Part shown: positions 35,065 through 47,951 of the stretch, piece after piece
How the letters are laid out: the number at the start of each line of letters is the position of its first letter
Position numbering within the stretch: position 1 is the first letter of the stretch
NCBI GenBank assembly: GCA_041741535.1
Contig: JBGSJV010000146.1
Coordinates: 3,959 to 67,958 of the forward strand
DNA: 64,000 bases
Reading direction: 5' to 3'
Source of the DNA: M30B19 sp041741535
GTDB taxonomy: Bacteria; Planctomycetota; Planctomycetia; Pirellulales; Pirellulaceae
Program-made: the position numbers and the translations under genes
Notes under the pieces: model-generated
Database searches by the model: none
Told to the model about the DNA's origin: nothing
What the model saw: only the letters and a program-made list of their open reading frames with translations

Positions 35065-37341
35065 CTATTTGATTCCATTGCGGTGCGAAACGATCGACCG
35101 CCCTGGACCAAGACCATCCTCAACGGGTCGACTCACCCCAGGAATCGGCGCATTAAGAAAAAACGAAACCTTGGGTCCACTCAATCGATCAACGGCCTCT
35201 TGAACCGTTTCGTCATTGAAGAGCGCGATCCTCGGCCCTTCGACTGTATCGCGCCTTGAATGATGCCAAACTTGGCGTCCGGCCGAAATGAGATACATTT
35301 CGCTAAGGTGCGGGTGATAGCGAACTCGAACTCGCGCTTCACGAGGATTGATGTCCTCCGTCACCTCGGGTTCACGCTTGATCACGGCATGCAGGACAAG
35401 CGGGGCGTTGTCATCGAGAATATAGTTATTGTCTGTCAACAATTTCTCTAGTCCAGTCTGGGCGCGTTGCGCATCACGTCCCAGGAACCGAAAGTCCGTC
35501 TTGAGCGCTATGCGAGTTTGTTTGACTTCAACATCGGGCTTCTCGACCGGATTGTTGGTCAGATGAATGATTCGTTTGATCTGAGTCCGACGATTCGCAT
35601 CAATGATTTCAACCATTCGAATTCCAGACGGACTAACGAACCAATTCGCATTACCAACCGACAGAAGATTTCCAATACCCGTACTAAAGTTCCAAACCAC
35701 AAGTTTCGTTTTTGGCTCGTATAGTGTTTGGTTATTAACCAGAACAAACGCGTTATCCACCCACATCAATCGGTTTACTGGCTCTTTCGCGTCAAATTCA
35801 AACTCGTTTGTTCCATTTGTGAGATTCCAACCGTAGATTGTCTTTCCCGCCGCGGCGATCAGTTGGTGTCCATCCGAGGAAAAATCCAGGGCGCTCAGGT
35901 TTTCCGCCAGTGCGGCATCTAGTTTGACTTGCCCAACAAGTTTCCCGGTCATCAGCTCTAGTAACCAGACCGACCGTTCTGCAAAAATTGCGGCGTGCTT
36001 CATGTCTCGACTGTAGGCCATTTGTTTCGGAAATAATTCGATGACGTAATTGGCTTGGTCTTTAGCAATATCCCACAAGATTATCTTCTTGCCGACGGTG
36101 AGAATATGATCTTCACTTAAGAAAGTCACAAAGGTTGGCATTCCAGAAAACACAGTGGGATCCACTTGCAGCGACTTGATCCGCTCCTTGTTGACAAATT
36201 CTGTAAACTGCTCGGACGAAAGTGAACGGCGCGTACTCTCGGTATAGCTATGCCGCAAATCTAGACCGTTGAGTGGTGGTTGCCCAGGGTCAGACAGGCA
36301 GTACACGCGCAGCTTGCCCGAGGGCGATACCGCAGCGCCGACGGTCACTTCGTTGGAGCCACGTCCAATCACGTTTGAGCTCTTCGTGTCAAAAATTATC
36401 AAGTTTGAACCTGGACGAGACGGGTCGAAAAACGAGAACACTGGCCCGACTCCGCTCATTCGGCAGAACGGGTCATCGTTCATTTGTTGCGACATGCCAA
36501 ACTGGGACCCAAATGACGAGATTTCAATGGTCTTGTTCAACCAATCTGGTGGCGGGTTGGGAGCAACAGCCGGAACATAAGTCCATCGATCCACATGGAC
36601 GGCAAGGGGTTCTGGCAAGGAAACCACTTTGACTGGCTCAGAAAGTTTCGTGGCCCCATTCGCCGCCGGCTTGCGCGGATTCTGAGGACCGCTCCCGGGC
36701 AGCCCATTGCGAGGAAAATCGTCGAAACCGAAATTGGCTTCCATTTCTCTTTTGAATTTCTCTGGGTCAATCCCGGCCCGCCGCATCACCTCATCCCGCT
36801 GTTGCTCCATCAATTCGTTTTGATCGAGCTGGCCTTTTTGGCCGAGCGGCATAGCCGAATTGTTACCGCGCGAGATTTCGGCGGCCTGAGCCAAATACCT
36901 TTGAGCAGCAAAACTACGCAAATAGACTTGATCCTCAGGGCTCAACTTGTCCAACGCCAAAGTTACAAGACTGCGATCCTTCTTTTCAATCGTGACTTCG
37001 GTCGCCTTAAGTTCGGTCAGGCGCGCTTCGATTTGAAATTTTCCGGTACTATCGGTCCATGTTCGATCGGCAGCATCCGTCACGGTGATTGGGGATTCAA
37101 GGGTATCGATACGTTTGGCCTTTTGCGGCATCACGTCTTGGAATTGCTCGCTGTTGACAAAACGGTACTTGACCCTCAACCATTTTCCCGGCCCGACAAA
37201 CTCGACAACCTCACCGTGCACGACTCGGTTGCGAACCTGAATTTCGACCACATCGCCGATCTGGAAATTGCTGGTCTGCTGACCGTTGGCATTTGCACAA
37301 ATCATTGCCAAACATCCCAACAACATGTACCGAATGGCCAT
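35065..37341 (-). CDS. SHD1-domain protein with WD40-like region
   Basis: 758 residues from the ATG at 37341, which gives a signal peptide (MAIRYMLLGCLAMICANANG); an upstream in-frame ATG at 37392 is possible. An SH3-like first segment (VVEIQVRNRVVHGEVVEFVG) is followed by an SHD1 domain at about 92-140 (RTWTDSTGKFQIEARLTELK). Residues about 270-560 contain strand patterns of a beta-propeller (ILTVGKKIILWDIAKDQANY; LSALDFSSDGHQLIAAAGKT). SHD1 domains are frequent in planctomycete secreted proteins of unknown function. The base composition and codon use look somewhat AT-richer than in neighbouring genes. Confidence 0.75.
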   Translation of the reverse strand: MAIRYMLLGCLAMICANANGQQTSNFQIGDVVEIQVRNRVVHGEVVEFVGPGKWLRVKYRFVNSEQFQDVMPQKAKRIDTLESPITVTDAADRTWTDSTGKFQIEARLTELKATEVTIEKKDRSLVTLALDKLSPEDQVYLRSFAAQRYLAQAAEISRGNNSAMPLGQKGQLDQNELMEQQRDEVMRRAGIDPEKFKREMEANFGFDDFPRNGLPGSGPQNPRKPAANGATKLSEPVKVVSLPEPLAVHVDRWTYVPAVAPNPPPDWLNKTIEISSFGSQFGMSQQMNDDPFCRMSGVGPVFSFFDPSRPGSNLIIFDTKSSNVIGRGSNEVTVGAAVSPSGKLRVYCLSDPGQPPLNGLDLRHSYTESTRRSLSSEQFTEFVNKERIKSLQVDPTVFSGMPTFVTFLSEDHILTVGKKIILWDIAKDQANYVIELFPKQMAYSRDMKHAAIFAERSVWLLELMTGKLVGQVKLDAALAENLSALDFSSDGHQLIAAAGKTIYGWNLTNGTNEFEFDAKEPVNRLMWVDNAFVLVNNQTLYEPKTKLVVWNFSTGIGNLLSVGNANWFVSPSGIRMVEIIDANRRTQIKRIIHLTNNPVEKPDVEVKQTRIALKTDFRFLGRDAQRAQTGLEKLLTDNNYILDDNAPLVLHAVIKREPEVTEDINPREARVRVRYHPHLSEMYLISAGRQVWHHSRRDTVEGPRIALFNDETVQEAVDRLSGPKVSFFLNAPIPGVSRPVEDGLGPGRSIVSHRNGIK

Positions 37342-37559
37342 TTGCCAGCAGCCCTCTATGGAGCCAGGGCATTCGCTTCGTTGAAGAATCATGATAATGC
37401 TGCCCCTTTCCGAGGGTCGATGGCGAACAAGATGAAATTCCACTTCAAACAAACCAACGCCGATTATGTTCGTGTGTCGGCCAATTTACAACTATCAGCC
37501 GGAGCCCCAACCATCTGACGTTGCCCGTTTGGAGCAAGTTTGCTAGAAGCGGCGGTGCG

Positions 37560-39113
37560 ATGGAAACTGGCCCTAATTCTCCTTGCCGACGACAAAAGCA
37601 CTACCTTGGCCTACGCCATCGGGTGGTTGTCGTCGCTTACGCGCTCGGCATGACGATCGGGTTCGGATCGATTGCCGCAAACACATGGGGACAGACGAGT
37701 CCGCAGCCGAACCCCTTCTTACCGGGCGGAAGTCAACCTGGAGCGTACCTGGGGCAACCTTCGCTGCCGGCCATCGGCGCCCCATCAACTCAGATCACGC
37801 CCTCGCCTTATGCCCCGGGAACTCCCAGTCCGGCGACCATCAACCCATTTACGGGGACAGTCACCCCGCCGGCCAATTCTTTGGGGACAGTCACCGCGCC
37901 GGGTGCGGGCGGTTTGACGCCTGGCGTTTATTCGGGCAACCCCTACATCGGCGGACCAATCGCGCCGGGATTTGCCAACCCGAACCCTAACCTTGCTCCC
38001 AACAATTCGGGCATCCTCCAGCCAGGTGTCTTCCAGTCCGGTGTGGGCCAACCACCAATCGCCCAACCGGGAATCGTCCAGCCCGGAGTCGGGGGCATCG
38101 ACCCGTTCGCACCGCAAGTGCCCGTGGGTTATCCAAACTTGCCACCACCTCAAGCGAGTATTTTTCGCAATCCGTTTGCGAATCCCGCGAATGATTCGGC
38201 ATCGATCTTTGCTGCTCCTCAAGCGGATGGGTTTTGGTCCGGTGGTTTACTAAATAACCCCAATGCCAATGGCACGCAAACTTGGTCACCTCAGTCCTGG
38301 CAGCGTTTCTGGCAACAGAGTGATTGGCACAAGTTGTGGCACGCCTTTCGAATTCGCCACACGTACATTCGGGGTGGCACGGTCGACCGCGTGCAGATCA
38401 ATGACTCGGAGATTGCCACCAGTCTCAGTTTGCCAAACTTTCTTGGTTCCGAGATGCCGTTGACCATCTCACCTGGTTTTGTGGTTCACAATTGGCAGGG
38501 ACCAAACTCCATAACCGGGAACGATTTGCCCGGCAGTGCCTACAGCGCCTACTTGAGTTTCGATCACTCGACACCTTTGGATCAACAATTCGGGGGCGAA
38601 CTCAACTTCACAACGGGAGTCTATTCGGACTTCGAGACCTTCACGCAACATAGTCTTCGTTTCACGGGGGTTGGCCTGTTGTGGATGCGTCTGTCCCCGG
38701 TCAGCACGGTAAAGCTAGGCGTCGAATACTTGGACCGAGTCGAAATCAAATTGCTTCCGGCCGGTGGATTGTTTTGGACACCCGACCCGAACACGCGGTT
38801 GAGCTTCTATTTCCCGCGCCCCAAGTTCGCCAAGCGATTTCCGAATTTTGGCAATGTCGAAGTTTGGGGTTATGTCTCTGGCGAATACGGTGGTGGCAGT
38901 TGGACCATCAATCGCGAAGCGAACTTCAAAGATCAAGTGGACTTGAACGACATGCGCGTGATGGCCGGTTTGGAGTGGATCGGGGTGCGAGGTGTAACGG
39001 GATTTGGAGAAGTCGGCTATGTCTTCGAACGTCAATTGATTTATCGCTCGACCGATCCGGCCGACAGTTATCTTGGCACTGCGATCATGTTCCGAGGTGG
39101 CTTCGCGTTTTAG
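37560..39113 (+). CDS. Outer-membrane beta-barrel-type protein with Pro/Gly-rich linker
   Basis: 517 residues from the ATG at 37560. A long signal segment (HRVVVVAYALGMTIGFGSIA) is followed by about 190 residues of Pro/Gly/Asn-rich repeats (for example QPGV, QSGV and QPGI units). The C-terminal 270 residues have alternating strands (RHTYIRGGTVDRVQINDSEI onward; GFGEVGYVFERQLIY) and end in Phe (MFRGGFAF), the usual outer-membrane barrel ending. It is divergent from the SHD1 gene. No family is recognised with confidence; a planctomycete outer-membrane protein is likely. Confidence 0.65.
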   Translation: METGPNSPCRRQKHYLGLRHRVVVVAYALGMTIGFGSIAANTWGQTSPQPNPFLPGGSQPGAYLGQPSLPAIGAPSTQITPSPYAPGTPSPATINPFTGTVTPPANSLGTVTAPGAGGLTPGVYSGNPYIGGPIAPGFANPNPNLAPNNSGILQPGVFQSGVGQPPIAQPGIVQPGVGGIDPFAPQVPVGYPNLPPPQASIFRNPFANPANDSASIFAAPQADGFWSGGLLNNPNANGTQTWSPQSWQRFWQQSDWHKLWHAFRIRHTYIRGGTVDRVQINDSEIATSLSLPNFLGSEMPLTISPGFVVHNWQGPNSITGNDLPGSAYSAYLSFDHSTPLDQQFGGELNFTTGVYSDFETFTQHSLRFTGVGLLWMRLSPVSTVKLGVEYLDRVEIKLLPAGGLFWTPDPNTRLSFYFPRPKFAKRFPNFGNVEVWGYVSGEYGGGSWTINREANFKDQVDLNDMRVMAGLEWIGVRGVTGFGEVGYVFERQLIYRSTDPADSYLGTAIMFRGGFAF

Positions 39114-39248
39114 ATGACCGTTGGGAATCGGCCGAATATTCTGACGACGCCGCGATTTCTAGCGGACTCCCCGATTCGTCTTTGTGAAAACCGTTGGGAT
39201 CGATAGAATCCGAACAAGGTGTCGCCATGGATTGAGGAGAATTGAGTT

Positions 39249-39818
39249 TTGAACTTGTCCGATCATTGGTTGTGCTTGTGGCCTGGGTTGCCTCGATTGT
39301 GGCTCCGCGGGGATTGGAACGCGCTGGCCTGTGCGGTTTTATTCGCAGGGGCGTTAAATCTGACGTTGATCCACACTTTTTTGTGGCCTCTTTGGGTACC
39401 GCTCCCCAGTCCCTTGTGGCTGTGGCCGATCCTGTCTTTGGTCTGGATCGCGTTGTGCTGGGTCGGTTGGCGGCAGATCCCCGACTTGCTGCTGGTGCCG
39501 ACAGGTGCCCAACCGTCCGCTGACCAACCCGACTTTTTGGCAGAAGCTCAGGCGGCGTACCTTCGCGGACATTGGGAAGAGACAGAAATCCTGTTGCGCC
39601 GCCAACTGCGACAATATCCGGACGACATTGCCGCTGGAATGATGCTAGCAACGATGTTTCGCCACCAGGGAAAGCTGGCGGCGGCCCAACAGCAATTGCG
39701 AGACGTCCGGCGTTGGGATGCCGCCCAACACTGGGATTTTGAGCTCGAACGAGAGTCGGCGGCCATCGACAACTGGCAACCGGAAGATTCGGACGATTTG
39801 GCCAAAGATTTGCAGTAG
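39249..39818 (+). CDS. Membrane-anchored TPR-like protein
   Basis: 189 residues from a TTG at 39249 with AGGAGA about ten bases upstream. Two hydrophobic segments at about residues 25-75 (ALACAVLFAGALNLTLIHTF; PLWLWPILSLVWIALCWVGW) are followed by a cytoplasmic- or periplasmic-facing TPR-like region (AQAAYLRGHWEETEILLRRQ; MLATMFRHQGKLAAAQQQLR). TPRs mediate protein contacts. The partner is unknown. Confidence 0.65.
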   Translation: MNLSDHWLCLWPGLPRLWLRGDWNALACAVLFAGALNLTLIHTFLWPLWVPLPSPLWLWPILSLVWIALCWVGWRQIPDLLLVPTGAQPSADQPDFLAEAQAAYLRGHWEETEILLRRQLRQYPDDIAAGMMLATMFRHQGKLAAAQQQLRDVRRWDAAQHWDFELERESAAIDNWQPEDSDDLAKDLQ

Positions 39819-39901
39819 AGCGTTGGTGGTAAAAAGATTTGTAGCGACGGTTGACTCATGGTGGAGATATCCATCTACCAATGTCTGACGACGGTCGTTA
39901 T

Positions 39902-39999
39902 GGGTCTGTTCGCCGCTAGGCGACGGTATTTACGGGTTTGTTCGCCGTTGGGCGACAGTAGCTACGAGTTGATCCACCATCTGGGCGACGGGAGCTACA
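39902..39999 (+). repeat. 32-bp tandem repeats upstream of clpC
   Basis: Three units of 32 bases or slightly more begin at 39902, 39934 and 39966. Each centres on TTCGCCGYTRGGCGAC, a small hairpin, and ends in GTAKYTAC (the third unit is degenerate). They lie 130-230 bases upstream of clpC in a spacer (39819-40129) that otherwise shows no gene. Confidence 0.6.
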
Positions 40000-40129
40000 G
40001 TGTGACCACGCGGGCTCGTCTGCCGTAGCGAGCCCACCGCCCCACCTTGACCTTTGCGGTTTTTGCGGCACGATTACCAACGCATGGATGGGATCGTGAC
40101 GCAAAACGAGATATAGGGAGAAACCGAAA

Positions 40130-42697
<2,568 letters not shown>

Positions 42698-42746
42698 AGC
42701 CAGTAGAGACGCTCGCCAGAGTGTGGATGGACTCTAAAAAACACAC

Positions 42747-42786
42747 GAGGTTCGGCGGATTTCCGCCGAACCTCTGTTTGTTGTTG
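42747..42786 (+). terminator. Rho-independent terminator of clpC
   Basis: GAGGTTCGGCGGA and its complement TCCGCCGAACCTC form a 12- to 13-bp stem at 42747-42774 with a very short loop, followed by TGTTTGTTGTT. It lies 50 bases after the ClpC stop codon. Confidence 0.85.
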
Positions 42787-42898
42787 GACCTCGAGGACGC
42801 GTTAACACGACTCCATTGCTCGGCGTCTTCCGTGATCTCTGGCGGTGCATTTCCTTGAATTCGCAGTCCATTCGAATTCACGGACATGGGTGGATTGA

Positions 42899-45800
42899 CT
42901 ACTTGCGAAATACGTCCGAGTTCTGATCGCTGCTGGACAACAGATAGGCAATCAAATGCTTCAACTCGCTTGGATTCAGCGTATCGACCGTTCCGAGCGG
43001 CATTTGAGAAACGGTTGATGGGGTCATTTCGTCAATGTCATCTGGAGCCAGAACGACCGGTGGTCGATCCATATCGGCGGTATAGACGTGAACTTGCTCG
43101 CCGATTTTCACGATGCGTCCAATCAAGACTTGGCCATTGGCTGTTGCGATTTGATGCGAGCCGTATTGGTCCGAAATCGCTTTGCTGGGTTCGATAACTG
43201 CCTCCAACAAATCTCGGAGTGCGAACTTTCGTCCGGCGGTCGAGAGATCCGGTCCGATCGCGCCACCTTCGCCGGCAAAGCGATGACACTTGGCACAATT
43301 GGTGGCGTGATACAAATTGCGACCCGTTTCAAAGTCAGCGCCGGTAACTTTATCCCCCAACACTTCAAGCGCTGCGGCCACGGTCCACTTCTGGCCGGGC
43401 CCCTGAGGCGGAGTCGCTACATACGGTTGCCGTCCCAACGGGACCGACAACAGGTCATCGTACAAAGGCAGTTCGGCAGCCGGGATTTTGGCCAACGCAT
43501 CGCCCAGTGATTGGCTTAAGAAACCGGGGTAACTGGCCCCACCGGGATGCAACGAAGCTCGCGCAAAGAAACTCAAGTAATCGCGACGCGCGGCGGGCGT
43601 CCAGCCAACTTCCGCGTTGCGCAGGACAAACGCAAAATGGATCGCACGGACCGGCGGCATGTTGTCCAACATGGCTTGCACCGTGCCACCATAACCCGCA
43701 TTGCGTTGCAGGAAACGACTCCATTGAGGAATGGGCTCGGGTTGCGTGGCCAAGTGCCGCATCGTTGCCATGCCCAATTCGACGGCTCGTGGGCTTTGTA
43801 AATAAACCAGCAGTTGAATCAGTTCTTGGTTGAAGTCATGGTCGCCATTCACGTTGTACATCGGTTCGAGTCGACTCAGGACGTTTTCACGCAGCGTTGT
43901 CGACGGACTTCCCAGGCGAGTAAACGCCAACTGGAAGTTGCGCACCCAAGTCAATCGCCCCAGAACATCCAACTTCGCTGGCTCCAATTTCAAGAGCGCT
44001 GCGACCACGTTCGGCAGATCGTCAGGAGCACCCGCGCGGGCCAAACCCATCAACGCGGTCAACGCCGCGCGGGGATTGTTTTCCGCCAAGGCTTTCTTGC
44101 GCCACGAGTCCACCGGGCGATGTTCCAGAGCCACCCGAGCGGCATAACGAATATGTCGGTCCGCGTGACTCAAGTTAGCCCAAATCAGCTTTTCGTCGGC
44201 AGGACCTGGTTTATGAAACGCTTCCAGTTCGCGGCGCAGTTGGCGTAGTTCCGCGAATTCTTTATCTTGACGTGAGACTTCCGTTCTTGATTCGGCACCG
44301 GTGTAAATCACTCGATACAAAGCCGACCGAGTGCCTCGTCCCCCGGCGGTGAAGTACAACGCACCATCGTGTCCGACGACCGCATCCGTCACTTGCAAAG
44401 GCTGCCCGAAGACGAAGTCCTCGACTTCCCCTCGGTAACTAGCTCCATCCGGTGTCAAATGACAAGCGTAAATCGTGCTGTAAGTCCAATCCAACAAGTA
44501 CAGCGCCCGCTGATACTTCCCTGGGAAGTGAGTCCCATAACCAAACGTGACACCGACTGGCGAACCGGGTCCGATATCGACCACCGGTGGTAGCGAATCC
44601 TCGTAATAAGTTGGCCACTTGCCGGTACCGCTGCGCCAGCCCATTTCGCTGCCGCTCGTGGCGTGATTGACTCGAGTTGGTCGATACCAGGGCGAGCCCA
44701 AGTCCCACTCCATGTCGGCGTCGTAAGTAAACAATTCGCCATCGCCGTTGTAAGCCATGTCGTAGTGGTTGCGATAACCCGCGCTCAGCAATTCCCACGT
44801 TTGCCCTTCAGTATCCGTTTGCGCGATCCAACCTCCTGGTGCCAAAATCCCGGCCGCGTGTCCGTTGGCGTCCCAACGGCGCGGGAGCAAGAGGTCCTCG
44901 CTCCAGTTTCGTGGCAAGCGACTCTGTTGCAAACCTTCGGGAACGGCCGTGTGGTTGCCACCAATCACCACCAACGATTTCTGATCGGGTGTTTCCAATA
45001 CCGCATGGGGGCCGTGCTCGCCGTCACCTTGGAGTGGCTTCAACATTTTTGCCGAATCAACTTGGCCATCGCCGTTGGAATCGCTCAAGCGATACAAGCC
45101 CGAGCCCGAACCATTGCGCACGGCAAACAAGCCGTTGTCTTTCCACAACAAACCTTGAGCCGAAGAAAACGAAATCGGCAGTTTTTCGACGTGCGTCACG
45201 GCCGCCGGATCATTCACGTCGGCCGGCGTGATTTCAAACAGGCCGGCCCCACCTTGATCGCTCGCAATTAGCCGCCCGTCACGTCCGGTGGTCAGTGCCA
45301 CCCATGAGCCCATGTTTTTAGGGACATCGAATAGCTTTTGCACTTGGAAGCCTGGGAGGGCGGTGACGTTCTCCGCCGCACGAGCAATTTGTTCTCCGGG
45401 CGTCGTCGCTTGTCCAACCGCATCCGCCAAACTGGCTTCGTCGATCTGTCCGCTCCATGGCAAGCCATCGCCACCGACGGGCCCCATCGCTTGGCTTCGC
45501 TTCCAAGAGCGATCGTCAAATTCCAGCGTCTGCCAGTTTTCCGGCAATGTGGAGTCGCCATCGGCATGGAGCGCTTGCCAGTTTTCGTCGCTAACGATGG
45601 AGGTCCGCTTCCCGGCAACGTCGATCACGTCCATTCGCAAGATAAACCCGCGGGCACCGCCTTCATCCGTCGCCAAGACCGCAAGCACATTCTGACCAGA
45701 GCGAGCGTGTTTTGTCCCGTCGAAGCTTTCAATTTGTTGCCATTCTTCGCCGGCCATAACCGCGTGGCCGTTGAAATACAATTCAAATCGGTTATCGCAA

Positions 45801-46156
45801 GTCGCCGCCAACTTCACTTGTTTGATATTGTCGGGCAGTTGAAACGTCTTCCGCAGTGCCACACGTCGCGTCTGTTCGTCCGCTCCCCAAATCCATTGAG
45901 CCATGTCTTCTTGTTGAGGTTTCTGAAAACGCGCCACGACCGGCGAAGCCGCAACTGGTTGCGTGGTTCGCTCACCGAACGAATCAACACTCGCTAGGCC
46001 AAAACCAAGCACGCCACAAACCCCAACCGAACCCCAACTCAAGATCTGAGCAATCGTACGAATCTTCACGCGGACTTTCCCTTCAACAAGTTCCAGGCTT
46101 TTGAGCCCGATTTGTTTGAGCCACCCTTGTTTGAACCCCAGTTTTTTGAACGCCAT
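42899..46156 (-). CDS. PVC-type CxxCH protein: jelly-roll, dehydrogenase-like propeller, HEAT, cytochrome
   Basis: 1085 residues from the ATG at 46156, giving a membrane segment (QILSWGSVGVCGVLGFGLAS); an ATG at 46243 is also open. Domains in order: a carbohydrate-binding-like beta sandwich (IWGADEQTRRVALRKTFQLP; residues about 80-240), a six-bladed GSDH-like propeller (VQKLFDVPKNMGSWVALTTG onward; NHYDMAYNGDGELFTYDADM), HEAT-like helices, and a C-terminal cytochrome c domain with CAKCH near residue 953 and a conserved tail (EPSKAISDQYGSHQIATANG). This matches the planctomycete TIGR02603 family. The substrate is unknown. It is convergent with clpC. Confidence 0.88.
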   Translation of the reverse strand: MAFKKLGFKQGWLKQIGLKSLELVEGKVRVKIRTIAQILSWGSVGVCGVLGFGLASVDSFGERTTQPVAASPVVARFQKPQQEDMAQWIWGADEQTRRVALRKTFQLPDNIKQVKLAATCDNRFELYFNGHAVMAGEEWQQIESFDGTKHARSGQNVLAVLATDEGGARGFILRMDVIDVAGKRTSIVSDENWQALHADGDSTLPENWQTLEFDDRSWKRSQAMGPVGGDGLPWSGQIDEASLADAVGQATTPGEQIARAAENVTALPGFQVQKLFDVPKNMGSWVALTTGRDGRLIASDQGGAGLFEITPADVNDPAAVTHVEKLPISFSSAQGLLWKDNGLFAVRNGSGSGLYRLSDSNGDGQVDSAKMLKPLQGDGEHGPHAVLETPDQKSLVVIGGNHTAVPEGLQQSRLPRNWSEDLLLPRRWDANGHAAGILAPGGWIAQTDTEGQTWELLSAGYRNHYDMAYNGDGELFTYDADMEWDLGSPWYRPTRVNHATSGSEMGWRSGTGKWPTYYEDSLPPVVDIGPGSPVGVTFGYGTHFPGKYQRALYLLDWTYSTIYACHLTPDGASYRGEVEDFVFGQPLQVTDAVVGHDGALYFTAGGRGTRSALYRVIYTGAESRTEVSRQDKEFAELRQLRRELEAFHKPGPADEKLIWANLSHADRHIRYAARVALEHRPVDSWRKKALAENNPRAALTALMGLARAGAPDDLPNVVAALLKLEPAKLDVLGRLTWVRNFQLAFTRLGSPSTTLRENVLSRLEPMYNVNGDHDFNQELIQLLVYLQSPRAVELGMATMRHLATQPEPIPQWSRFLQRNAGYGGTVQAMLDNMPPVRAIHFAFVLRNAEVGWTPAARRDYLSFFARASLHPGGASYPGFLSQSLGDALAKIPAAELPLYDDLLSVPLGRQPYVATPPQGPGQKWTVAAALEVLGDKVTGADFETGRNLYHATNCAKCHRFAGEGGAIGPDLSTAGRKFALRDLLEAVIEPSKAISDQYGSHQIATANGQVLIGRIVKIGEQVHVYTADMDRPPVVLAPDDIDEMTPSTVSQMPLGTVDTLNPSELKHLIAYLLSSSDQNSDVFRK

Positions 46157-46287
46157 TGAATCGAACCGAAGTGGATCGGGCCGATTCAATCGGGCTCTAT
46201 TGTAATGAGCAGCAACGGAAGTTGGGTTCACAGAGCTTGACAAAAATCCGACTTATTTTGAACCGGCTTGCCGAGCACCACGGATGG

Positions 46288-47481
46288 TTATTTCTCGACG
46301 AGTTCCAAAGCGGCTCGATACGACAACAGCTGGTCGTGTTCGTCACCATGCCGACGGAACCAGCGGCTTGTGAGAGATTGCATCAATAGTTGCGGGACGC
46401 GAGTTCTGAACTGCCCCCAATCACCTGTCGTTTGTGGGCCGGCGACTCGCCAGGCCCTGGACTTGGTGCCGGATCCCCCGTTGGCGTGACTACGTAGTTC
46501 GTCGGCGAGTGGCGTTCCCGCAGCGACGGCTTGGTCCATCACCGCTAGAATACGGCGTCGGACCGCTTGACGTTCGCGCTCACGGCGAGGTTGACGCACA
46601 ACCGCGACCACGCAACCTTGTACCAGCAAGGCCCACCAGGGTTCGCCACTGCCGGCGGCCAAGCGATAGACACAGTTGTATTCGTAGCGAGTTTTACGTA
46701 GTTCGTCCAAGCGTCGATCGACCCACTGCAACAATCGCAAGCGATCGCGCAAGCTGCTGGCTTTCTCGAACCGCTGCTCTTTGGCTGCTTGGTGCATTTC
46801 GCGCTGTAGTTCTTGCAAGATCGTGCGATCAAAACCTTGCAAAAAAGCCACGGCTCGAGAAACGGACGCGCGGTATTCGTCGGCCGAAATCTTGGCGGCA
46901 CATGGCCCCAAACAAGTGCCGATTTCATGTCGAAAACAGAGAGCGTCGCGTTCGATCGGGAACAACAATAACTGTTGGCTGAAGTCGATGGGCGTCCGCT
47001 CAGAACAGTCACGGAGCAAGAAGTGGTGGTTCAAGGCCTCGGCGACTTCTCGGAGCCGACCACTGCCCAGAATCGGACCAAAATAGGTTTGCGAGTTGGG
47101 CGTTTCGTCGAACGACACATAGATGTTCGCCGCCCGATGATTGGACAGGCACAAGAATGCAAACCGTTGGCGCTTGGGTTGACCTTGGACGTTCCAAGTC
47201 GGTCGTTGTTCGATGATCACTTCTTGTTCGCGAACCAAGGCGAGAAATTCGTGCGAGGTCTCTTCCCAGACCAATCGCGTGCTTACATCGCGAATCCGGC
47301 GCATCTTGTCTTCGGCGGGAGTTGATTGGAAGTAGCCTTCCAAGCGATGGCGAAGCGATTTGGCTTTGCCCACATAAACCAACTTGCCGGTGGGGTCAAA
47401 CCAATAATAAACGCCCGGCGTGGTTGGACAAAGTCTGCGGAGCCGCGTCCGACATTGCACCAAGTCATTGACCAGTGCCAT
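46288..47481 (-). CDS. UvrC-like GIY-YIG protein lacking the C-terminal nuclease
   Basis: About 397 residues from the ATG at 47481; the frame is open to 47763 but that extra part is low in recognisable sequence. A GIY-YIG domain (PGVYYWFDPTGKLVYVGKAK) is followed by the UvrC Cys-rich stretch (CFRHEIGTCLGPCAA) and a UVR motif (EMHQAAKEQRFEKASSLRDR). The RNase H-like endonuclease and HhH domains of full UvrC (about 600 residues) are absent, so by layout it resembles Cho or a UvrC N-terminal half. UvrC makes the 3' incision in nucleotide excision repair. The spacer 47482-47951 shows no other gene. Confidence 0.8.
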   Translation of the reverse strand: MALVNDLVQCRTRLRRLCPTTPGVYYWFDPTGKLVYVGKAKSLRHRLEGYFQSTPAEDKMRRIRDVSTRLVWEETSHEFLALVREQEVIIEQRPTWNVQGQPKRQRFAFLCLSNHRAANIYVSFDETPNSQTYFGPILGSGRLREVAEALNHHFLLRDCSERTPIDFSQQLLLFPIERDALCFRHEIGTCLGPCAAKISADEYRASVSRAVAFLQGFDRTILQELQREMHQAAKEQRFEKASSLRDRLRLLQWVDRRLDELRKTRYEYNCVYRLAAGSGEPWWALLVQGCVVAVVRQPRRERERQAVRRRILAVMDQAVAAGTPLADELRSHANGGSGTKSRAWRVAGPQTTGDWGQFRTRVPQLLMQSLTSRWFRRHGDEHDQLLSYRAALELVEK

Positions 47482-47951
47482 TCCCGCATGCCACTGACGG
47501 CAGGAAGTCCCCAGTATCGCGGACTGAAATAACGGGTCCGCTTCGGTTATGATGTGATTTTCCGTCACTCCGGGGGCACCAGGCTCCACGTAGACAAGTT
47601 CCTCCCTGAAAGTTGCACTCTTTACCGTCTTAACGGGTTGCCTCCAGACGACTCGAATTATATCGCTTGGCGACGCCGGCCAAAATCCCACGCGATGAAC
47701 TTCGATAGCAGTTTCCTGGACGTTGCAGCAAAGCCAATAATTAGCGTTCATTCTATCGGGCAATTCACGGTTAACGTACCGTCACCGGACTTTAGCCAGC
47801 ACACGCACCTTTGTTAAACCGCCGCCTATCACCAGGACTTTCCGGTTGGCTTAGCTTGCCAGCCATCGTGTGATAGACTGTCGTGGGGAAGATTGACACG
47901 CTGGGAAAGGCATGCCCCTTTGTTCCGAAATGATTACGCTACAGGCTCGGG

